From positions 310,001-374,000 of the forward strand of contig PUDQ02000034.1 in the NCBI GenBank assembly GCA_002964805.2: DNA of 64,000 nt, read 5' to 3'. The notes below the pieces were generated by a model that searched no databases, was not told the origin of the DNA, and saw nothing but the letters and a program-made list of their open reading frames with translations. The stretch comes from Trametes villosa. Lineage: Eukaryota; Basidiomycota; Agaricomycetes; Polyporales; Polyporaceae. Shown here in pieces: positions 56,171 through 64,000 of this stretch (its first letter is position 1; the number at the start of each line of letters is the position of its first letter). The position numbers and the translations under genes were made by a program.

Positions 56171-56789
56171 ATATGGCGAAGGCTGTATAGGTATGTCGGG
56201 TGTTGCTCTATACTATGCGATATTAATATCACTGCGTACAGAGGTCCTTTGACCATCGGACCCCAGAGTGGGCAATGCTCCTTCCTCTGCGGGTCGGCTT
56301 TGGCTTTGCGTATCCTGTTAACCATTCGCACGTGCCAAGGGAATCTCCGTTGCAGCGTGCTCTACGAAGCCTGTTAGAGAGATAGGTGTCACCTCGGGCG
56401 CGCCTTCGTGCTCCCAGTAACGTGTATATTTAGAGGGTCGTTGTTTCTGCAGTGCAAGTGCTTCATGAGAAGGCAGAGCTCGCGGACCGCGGTATGACCA
56501 TGTCTCGATACTCGAACCATCTTCCGGAAGCCCTCTACTGATAGTTGCCATCTTGCAGCATGTACGGTTTGGGACGTCTTCCCTCGCAGAAGATGGCATT
56601 CGTTTTCACAATTAGAGCTAGGGTGAACATGTGAGCTGGGCCAGTGACAGCGGGAGTACACCCCTCGCCTCGTTTCGCGTTCATGCCTGGCACCCCTACT
56701 CACAGGTGTATAAAGCAAGCCGGGGCTGAACCCAACAGGCAGTACTTTGAGCGCACGCCCATCTCGCTGCTACCACCCCTCTGTCCACG
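56171..56789. other. Promoter of the right secreted-protein gene
   Basis: No gene is seen in about 620 bases. It corresponds to 25,965-26,772 in the left arm. Confidence 0.4.
56709..56714 (+). promoter_or_regulatory. TATA box of the right secreted-protein gene
   Basis: TATAAA inside CAGGTGTATAAAGC, 81 bases before ATG 56,790, conserved with the left-arm gene. Confidence 0.6.
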
Positions 56790-57382
56790 ATGCAATTCGG
56801 TGCTAGCTTCGTCGCCCTTGTTGCCTTCGCTGCTATGGCCATCGGTATACCTACATCCGTGAGTACTGTCTCCATATACCTCCCCCCATTCTCCTTCGCG
56901 ATTGCAACTTACAGCCTGCTATCAGAGCTATTCCGATCTAGCTGAGACGGAAGTGGGTTCATATCTTCAAGCACCAGTATTGTCGAGTGACTCATTGTGC
57001 GCACCCCTTGTAGGCCTCCTACCTCATCAGCTACAAAGCGATGCTGCACTGGCTCGCCACGACCGACGCCACCCTCACCTTCATCGGCGCACCACTCAAC
57101 CCGCTCGCGCCGGACACGGCTCAAAACGCCGTAGTCACCTGCTGCAGCACGCGTACCCCAGATAACTTCTGCGGCAGTCCGTGCACCGTGTACAACGGCG
57201 CCGGCGGGACGTGCCTGCTCGCCCCGAACACGAGCTGCCTCGTTGCCACGAACAACGTCACCTTCTGCAGCACCAAAACCTGCGACAGCTCTTGCAGCCA
57301 GCTTGTAGGTTGCAACCGCCTCGCTGACGGATTCTGCATCGCGCCGGACACAAACTCTATCTTTGTTCCGTTGTCTACTTGA
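56790..57382 (+). CDS. Small secreted cysteine-rich protein, right-arm copy
   Basis: Secreted protein of about 145 residues. Exons 56790-56858 and 57014-57382 join in frame. The signal peptide is MQFGASFVALVAFAAMAIG. The mature part starts ASYLISYKAMLHWLATTDATLTFIG and holds eleven cysteines (CCS, CGSPC, CDSSC and others). The left-arm gene has a 27-bp middle exon. Here the equivalent stretch (about 56,935-56,951) has a weak donor (GTGGGT) and does not fit the frame, so it is probably skipped or reduced to a few codons. Function unknown. Confidence 0.8.
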
Positions 57383-57884
57383 GCAAGAAGCTGTGAGTAC
57401 TACGCATATTCACACGTGAATTATTTGTGCTCACTTGAGACCGTATCCGAATCAATGCAGCGCACGGTTCCGGTTGTCTCCATGGTTAGTTGAGGATGGG
57501 TAGCAGAGGGGTGCGATCGGCGTTTCGTGCGACTCAGTGCGTCGCAGAAGGAATTCTGTACACGTCGTCTGCTCTTCTTCCCGTGCGTCAATGCGAAGTC
57601 TCTGCATGTATACGTCTCCTGATCAGTACTGAAGACGTGTAGTCGCGCTCCCTAGGTATGCATATATGAGCAGCGAGCTGTCCCAGTCAGCAAACCGCAG
57701 TTCGGCTGGGAGCGTCCGAGACGGCCAGTAACTGAAGGTGTCGACATGTATCGGACAATGCGTACGAGTCGCGGAAAGTAACAGAGCTATATTCCGTGCT
57801 ACGAGTACAGAAGCAACGTCCACCCACAGGCAAGCATCTGGGGTCCCTCGCGTGACAACGGCGGTCCTGCGTTTCGGCGTAGTC
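57383..57884. other. Convergent 3' spacer of the right arm
   Basis: Between the 3' ends of the secreted-protein gene (+) and the F-box gene (-). No gene is seen. Confidence 0.4.
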
Positions 57885-59714
57885 CTACGGATTGATCGGG
57901 TTCTTGAGGCTCTTACCATCGTCCAACACCCAGCGCCTCTCACCCCAGCGCATGAGCCGGAGCTTGACAAACAGTTCTCGAGTCTCTTCCCAGTGGTCGT
58001 AAGGGGTGTTGCTGGCGAGGCGCCTGACGTTCGGGAACACCAGCGACAAGAACGACGCGACCTCCAGTGGGTCCCCGATCACGCTCCCCTCTGTTCTGAA
58101 CGTCGTCGGCTTGTATTCCTGTTGCGGCGCGCGGAAGACGGGCGGGCATCCGCGGAGCCCATCGAAGCTAGGCACAACGCGCATGTCGAGGGCTATGCTG
58201 AGCTCCGTCAGGTTCGGGCAGCGTAGCGCGAGCGGAACGAGGCCCGTGAGCGTCGCCCGAGGCCGGTCGGGTGCGTTGCGCGCGGGCAGGGTGTACTCGC
58301 AGCCCAGTTCGTATCGCTCGTACGACCCAAGGATGCCGAATCCTTCGCGTTCCGGCCACTCGAACTCGATGGTGCGAATGGCGGGCCACGCATGGGACAT
58401 CGCATCAAGCAGCGCGTCGTCCACGATGACCTTGCAGCCGCCGCGGACAACGAGGGACTGGAGGCCGTGTAGCGCGAGGAGCGGCGCGATGCATGGTGCA
58501 TGGTAGATACCGAGGTCTTGATGCTTGTGGTAGATGTCTCCCAGGGCGATCGTGATGGCGTTGACCGAACCGGGACAGGGCAGACCGCCCAGAGCTTCGG
58601 AGAGTGCTGTGAATAGCGCTTCAGCTTGGCTGGCGTCCGGCCAACGCAAGTCGATTGAAGCGGAATGAAGCGACGTAGGTGTGATAGCTCCCAGGAGGGC
58701 GATGCAACACGCAAGGTTGCCGTCCTTGCCGTCCAACTTGATGTCTGTCAGTGCGGCGAAAAACCCCTCGCGCCTTCTGCTGGGGCTCCAGTCGCTTGAA
58801 TCGGCTCGTGGCTTGATGTGTAGCCTCTGGAGATGGGGGAGCCAGCCAAGACCAGGCAATGCGTCGAACATGACATTGACACCGTCTTCGACGACAAAAC
58901 TGGTCAATGAGGAGAGATCGAGTGTCTCGATGCCCCTCAGAGACGCTCGAAACTCCTCGTGGCGGAAATCGAAAGGCTGCAATGTTCGGAAGAAATATAG
59001 CCCCTCTACTCGTGGCGCCAGCCGCGACAAGGCCTTGAGGATGTTCTGCAGGTGGTCGGCGTCGAGGTGCGTAGCAAGAGCCAGCTTCACTGTCTTCAGC
59101 GGTGGCGAGAAGTGAAAGGACGCCGGAAGGCCCTCATGATCGCCTCTCGCAAATTCTGACTCAGCGTACCGGAGAGTGTGGAGGTTAGGAAGGGCAGGGT
59201 TTGGGCAGTGGGCTTGTAGCAGAGCGGGGATGTCGAGGGCGAGGAGTCGCTCGGGGCGAGAGAGTGTTGACGTGGAAGAGATGCAGCGGACGCGGAAGGC
59301 ATACTTCACCCAACGTTTAAAATCCTCAGTAGTGGGCGCTCGCCGAAAGGCCTGTCAACATGGTATGCCCGGTCAGCCAAACATGTTTGACGCTATTGTG
59401 CACATAACGACAATACTCACCAGTTCCACGCGAGGCCACTCGATGTCAAGGCCCGAGTCTACTCGAGGGCTGACTGCCCGTATCTCGCGCAGATCCGCCG
59501 GGAGCAGAAGGAGTAACGGCCATATTGAGGGGAGTGTGTGCCATATGACATCGAGGGCCGGTTCGGAGAGGAAACGACAGGTACACGCGAGTGACCGTAG
59601 TCGGCGATATGGTTTTGGGATGAAGCTGCAGGCTTGGTCGCCCACGATATAGTGGCATATTAGTAGAGTTGCCTCCCGCGGGAGAGAGCAGATGGTCGTG
59701 GTGGGAAGAGACAT
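57885..59714 (-). CDS. F-box/LRR-like protein, right-arm copy
   Basis: Mirror partner of the gene at 23,226, 586 residues. Exons 59421-59714 and 57885-59351 on the minus strand, with the intron in the same place. The N-terminus ICSLPREATLLICHYIVGD is F-box-like. CRFLSEPALDVIWHTLPSIWPLLLLLP follows. Leucine-rich stretches (LPHLQRLHIKPRADSSDW; LLALHGLQSLVVRGGCKV) and the conserved end (EVASFLSLVFPNVRRL) are present. No stop or frameshift was found. An SCF adaptor role is inferred from the family. It is also the first of a tandem row of three. Confidence 0.85.
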
Positions 59715-60282
59715 TGCGTCTTGTGGCGACTGCTACTGTTGCTAGAGAAGTCGTACACATCAGCGCACGGAATCCGACAGAAACTCATAGATCCACTGAC
59801 CTCCCTCTCTAACCGTTCTAACGTCAAGCAAGACTGTAGGTGTATAGTCTGTGGCGAACCTTAGCGTGCGAGAGGAGGGTACTGGTGGTAAGGAGGAAAG
59901 AGCAGCCACGCATGAACTTGCGTTCTAGTGCCGGTTCCAATTCTGGGAGCGCCGTGAGCGCTTGTCTTGTGGCTTAGACCGCCGCCGGCAGGTTGAGGTC
60001 AAGACATCGTACAATCCAACTTCCCCATCTTCGTGGGCTCACGCTGAGGTTCATGTACGAGCGTGGCAAAAAGTATGGATGTCAACTCATATGCAATAGG
60101 GCGTGCGGGTTAGAATAAACAAAAGATAGATGCATCAGTAACTGGCAATACATCAGACGTGCCAGTGCTAGTACTATGGATGGGTCTTCGAGCCGGCGGC
60201 GTGTCACGTAGGGCCAAGCCCAAGTGCGAGGCTCGAGCGACCGATATATGCACCAGTCATAACTGCATGACACAATCCTGAC
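59715..60282. other. Spacer between tandem F-box genes, itself duplicated
   Basis: No gene is seen. A segment at about 59,877-59,990 aligns with about 62,530-62,630 in the next spacer (GGTGGTAAGGA, GCGCTTRTC, GTGGCTTARACCGC in order), so the tandem unit includes the upstream region. Confidence 0.45.
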
Positions 60283-62117
60283 CTACAAATTCGCTGGTTC
60301 CTTCAGTCTCTTCTCCTTGCGCACCGCCCAGCGCCTCTCCTGACGGCGAAGCTCCAAGAGCTCGCGATAAAACTCCTCGGTCTCATCCCACCAATTCCAC
60401 GGGATTATGTGGCGAAATCTCTTGATGTGCGGGAACACGAGCGATAGGAAAGACGCGACCGCCCACGAGTCCCCGTACACGCTGCCCGACGGCCGGAACT
60501 TCTCCAGCTTGCATTCCTGTTGGGGGTTTAAAAACACGGGCGGGCGCCCGCGTTTCCCCTCGAAGCTGGGCACGGCGCGCATATCGACGGCAAGCTCGAG
60601 CTCCGTCAGATGTGCGCAGCGTAGCGCAAGCGGAACGAGGCCTGCGAGCGTCGCTACGGGCCGGTCGGGCGCGTCGGGGGCAGGCGGGACGTCCCTATAG
60701 CGTCGCTCGTTCCGGGTGAACTCATCGAGGTGCTTCGTTTTGACATAGTCGTCCGGCCAGTCGAACTTGATAGTGCGGATCGCGGGCCACGCACGGGACA
60801 TCGCGTCGAGCAGTGCGTCGTTCACGATGATGCTGCAGCCGCCGAGCACGGTGAGGGATTGGAGGCCGGTCAGGGCCAGGAGTGGCTGGATGCACGGCGA
60901 ATGGTAGATGTTGCGGTCTTGGCCTTCATTGAGGGCTCCTAAGGCAATCTTGATGGTGCGGACCGAGCTTGGGCGGGGGAGTCCCCCTAGAGCATTCGAG
61001 AGGGCCATGAAGAGTGCTTCGGCCTGGTTGGAATCGGGCCAGCGCAGTTCGAGTGAGACGGAATCAAGCGACGCCGGCGTGATGGCGCTGAGGAAGGAGA
61101 TGCAACACGCGGGGTTGCCGTCTTGCCCGTCCAGCTCGATCTCCGTTAGCGCAGGGAAGAACCCCGCGCGCCTTCCATCCTGGGTCCAGTCGCTTGGGTC
61201 CGTTCGAAGCTTGATGTTTATCTTCTTGAGGTGTGGAAGGCTTCCAAGGCCCAGTAATGCGTCGTAAGCGATACGAATACCTTCTCCAGCGACGAAGCTC
61301 GTCAGGGAGAGTAGCCGGCCCGTCTCGATGCCCTCCAGCAGCCTTTCTTCCGCTCTGTAGAACTCGACCTCACGTGTGTCTCTCCAAAGTTCCAGCTTCT
61401 CTACGCGTGGAGCCAGCCGATATAAGTCGCTGACGACGCGCTGTAAGTGTTCCGGGTCGGGGTCAGTAGGGAGATACAGCGACACGGTCTTCAACCCTAG
61501 AGATAAGTGAAAGCTGGTGTGGAGGAGTTCGTGGTTGCGTCTAGAAAACTCTGACTCATCCCTCTGGAGAAAGCGGAGATTCGGAAGGGCGGGTTTCGGG
61601 CAGTGTGCCTCCAACATGTCGGGAACGTCGAAAGCGAGGATTCGGTCTTGGCGCTGGGAGAGTCCTCTTGCGAAGAAGTCGATATTGCGCACGCGGCACG
61701 CGTATGCGGCCCAACGCTTGAAATCCGTGTTGCGTCTCGGCTCTCGGAGAAAGGCCTGTGAATGTGATACGCTGTATTAGCCACCCATGTCCAGCGCGAG
61801 TGCGTCGGCACGGGCAGACTTACAAGCTCTACACGAGGAGTCATCAAGGGCAATCCTATCACGACCGGGGTCGGCGTGACTGGATGAACTTCGTACAGAT
61901 CCTCAGGGAGTAGGAGGAGAAGCGGCCAGATGGACGGGAGTGTATGCCAGATGATGTCGAGGGCTGTCTCGGAGAGGAAGCGACATGTGCGCGCGAGAGT
62001 TGGTAAATGTCGATGTGGGGATCGCGAGGACCAGTCGTACTCTGCCAGAGCCCAGCAAATCAACGATAGCGTTTCTCGAGAGAGCGAGTAAATGCTGGTC
62101 TTGGTGGAGGGAGCCAT
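60283..62117 (-). CDS. F-box/LRR-like protein, second tandem copy
   Basis: 588 residues, exons 61824-62117 and 60283-61755 on the minus strand. The F-box-like start is IYSLSRETLSLICWALAEYD, then ARTCRFLSETALDIIWHTLPSIWPLLLLLPED. Exon 2 starts AFLREPRRNTDFKRWAAYACRVRNIDFF and keeps the leucine-rich segments and the conserved end DSWAVASFLSLVFPHIKRF. The acidic/charged middle differs most from its neighbours (DYVKTKHLDEFTRNERRYRD), as expected if the variable part is under diversifying pressure, which is inference. Confidence 0.84.
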
Positions 62118-62980
62118 ATTGCGATCTGAGCGCTGTGGCTACTTCCGTTACAGCTGCTGGCAGTTATAGACAACGAGGTCACTGGTAGGAGCCTCGTCGC
62201 CAGCCTAGATTTGTCGAATCCCTGACCTTCTTCCCACTGGTTTAAGTCGAGCTCTGTCGGACGAGAAGTCAGTACTGATTACTGGTGATTAGGGTGAAGG
62301 AACAGTGTAACTTGGTTGCGTACGAACTTCGACCGCGGCGAGGCGGAGTAGCAGCCACACGGCCCGGGCCCACTGGCACACCGAGGCCACGCGCGCTTAT
62401 TCCGTGGCTAAGATCGCAAGCTCGAGCTTCGAGGAAAAGTCGGAACGGCCTTTGAATCTTTCACCACCCTTGCTGATATTGTGCGGGTGGAAGTCGGCAG
62501 CACGGGTTTGAAATCTGGCGGGCGAGACGAGGATGTTGGTGGTAAGGAACCAAGAATAATCGTCCGTCCAGCGCCGGAGTTCCAAATCCTGAAGCACTAC
62601 GAGCGCTTATCCCGTGGCTTAAACCGCGACGTCCACTTATTGTCGACGTTAATAGATCATGATGTACCAACTTCGCGGCTTCCAAGTCCCCGCACAAGAC
62701 TATGCGTCTTCCAAGTATTTAAGGCGTCGACCGGTATCCAGCATCACATGCGAGTCGCGAAAGCAAAAGGTAATCTAATACCGCTACAGATATACGGGTA
62801 CAATAGATAGGCATGATGCATGCCAGAGTCCTCGCCGATGCGCACCCCACATACCGGTTTCCGTGTTACTGGTACAGAGATGCTATGCCACTACGAATCT
62901 CCCATCTCTCATCCAACGACACGACCCGAACGGTGGGATTCTGTGATGCTCACCAGTCGGTCCCCCACTGCGGCATAGTC
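62118..62980. other. Spacer between tandem F-box genes
   Basis: About 860 bases without a recognised gene. It holds two weak matches to the spacer before copy two (about 62,330-62,405 and 62,530-62,630), suggesting a partial extra duplication of the upstream region. Confidence 0.4.
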
Positions 62981-64000
62981 CTAGGGATATACGGGGCTTT
63001 TGAGGCTCTTCCCCTTGTTTGACGCCCAGCGCCTCTCATCGCGGCGGAACTCCAGAAGCACCTTATAGATCTCTTCAATCCCTTTCCAGCGGTCAAACGG
63101 GCTGTTGCTGAAACGAAGCCCTTCGAGACGCGGGAACACCAGCGACAGGAAGGATGCGATCGCCCACGAGTCCCCGAGCATGCTCCCGTCCGTCTCGAGC
63201 GTCTCCACCTTCGATTCCTGCTGGGGCGTCAGGAACACGGGCGGACGCACGCGCCCGCCGAAATCCGGCACAAAGCGCATATCGATGGCGACAGCGAGCT
63301 CCGTCAGTTCCGCGCAGTGTAGCGCGAGCGGGATGAGGCCCGCAAGTGTCGCCTGGGGCCGATCGGGCGGGTTAGGTGATCGTTCGTTTTGCCGGGACTG
63401 ATCGTCAGCGGGCACGACGCTGTCCCTAGGCCATTTCAACTTGATGGTGCGGATGGCGGGCCACGCGCGGGACATCGAATCGAGCAGGGCGTTGTCCACG
63501 ACTACCTTGCAACCGTAAATGACAAGGGACCGGAGACCGTGTAGCGCAAGAAGCGGCGCGATGCATGGTGTATGATAGCTGCTGGTGTCTGGATGCTTGG
63601 CGTTTGTGAGGGAGATGGTGATCGCGTTCACTGCGCCGGGGCAGGGGAGGCTTCCCAGAGCGACAGAGAGAGATGTGAAGAGATCTACGGCTTGGTTCGT
63701 GCCTGTCCAGCACAAGTGGAGTGAAATGGAGTGGAGCGAGGTTGGCATGATTGCGGCAAGGAGGGAGGTGCAGCATGCGTAGTTGCCGCTCTTCCCGTCC
63801 AACACGAGATTTGTCAATGCCGCGAAAAACCCGTCCCACCTTCCTTCGGGGGACCAGTCCTTTGGGTCGGCTAGTGGTTTAATGTCCAGCACCGCGAGAT
63901 GGGGGAGCCGGCCCAGTGCGACCAATGCATCGTACCTGACGCCTACGCCGTCCCTGCCAAGGAAGCTCGTCAGGCAATACAGGTTCCCTGCCTCGATGCC
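62981..64000 (-). CDS. F-box/LRR-like protein, third tandem copy (runs off the window)
   Basis: The C-terminal part of a third relative. Its N-terminus and intron lie beyond base 64,000. The visible frame is open from the window edge to the stop at 62,981 (about 340 codons). It has LGRLPHLAVLDIKPLADPKDW, LLALHGLRSLVIYGCKV, DSWAIASFLSLVFPRLEGL and the shared end RRDERRWASNKGKSLK. The segment after the variable loop is shorter than in copies one and two. Confidence 0.85.
   Translation of the reverse strand, partial: GIEAGNLYCLTSFLGRDGVGVRYDALVALGRLPHLAVLDIKPLADPKDWSPEGRWDGFFAALTNLVLDGKSGNYACCTSLLAAIMPTSLHSISLHLCWTGTNQAVDLFTSLSVALGSLPCPGAVNAITISLTNAKHPDTSSYHTPCIAPLLALHGLRSLVIYGCKVVVDNALLDSMSRAWPAIRTIKLKWPRDSVVPADDQSRQNERSPNPPDRPQATLAGLIPLALHCAELTELAVAIDMRFVPDFGGRVRPPVFLTPQQESKVETLETDGSMLGDSWAIASFLSLVFPRLEGLRFSNSPFDRWKGIEEIYKVLLEFRRDERRWASNKGKSLKSPVYP

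Larger units (their letters stand above)
53950..59714. repeat. Right arm of the ~5.8-kb inverted segmental duplication
   Basis: Holds P450 (+), small secreted protein (+) and F-box-like gene (-), the mirror image of the left arm. It is 5,765 bp between the two outer start codons, against about 5,768 bp in the left arm without the LINE. It has no LINE. Confidence 0.88.

Noticed and set aside
1..64000. CRISPR arrays, bacterial operons or phage genes
   Set aside because: Spliceosomal introns throughout and eukaryotic gene content; no regularly spaced repeats of CRISPR type were seen.

Overview
The window is nuclear DNA of a filamentous basidiomycete, most likely an Agaricomycete and possibly a polypore. 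Most genes are cut by many introns of about 50-100 bp with GT..AG ends. The protein set also fits: a DUF6533 membrane protein, single-pass membrane proteins of basidiomycete type, F-box-like proteins, small secreted cysteine-rich proteins and P450s. Exon models were read by eye from splice sites, reading frame and comparison between paralogues inside the window.

Left part (1-23,200), mostly ordinary genes: TFIIE alpha subunit (+), a short-chain dehydrogenase (+), a tandem pair of single-pass membrane proteins (+), an aldo/keto reductase (+), an SH3-PX-BAR sorting nexin (+), a DUF6533 seven-helix-type protein (+), a malic enzyme (-), a small single-pass membrane protein (+), then a poorly resolved candidate gene.

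Middle part (23,200-59,700): two arms of an inverted segmental duplication. Each arm holds an F-box-like gene, a small secreted cysteine-rich protein gene and a cytochrome P450 gene. The left arm reads F-box(+), secreted protein(-), P450(-). The right arm reads P450(+), secreted protein(+), F-box(-). An 11.3-kb LINE retrotransposon with intact open frames sits inside the last exon of the left P450, flanked by a perfect 15-bp target-site duplication. Without it the two arms differ in length by only a few bases (about 5.77 kb each). Between the arms lie an RRM protein (-), a secreted S41-type peptidase (-), a second small membrane protein related to the one at 20.3 kb (-), and protoporphyrinogen oxidase (+).

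Right end (57,900-64,000): the right-arm F-box gene starts a tandem row of three related genes on the minus strand. The last one runs off the window.

The genes do not form one pathway. TFIIE, PPOX and malic enzyme are housekeeping genes. The duplicated F-box/secreted protein/P450 block and the LINE are the accessory, fast-changing part.
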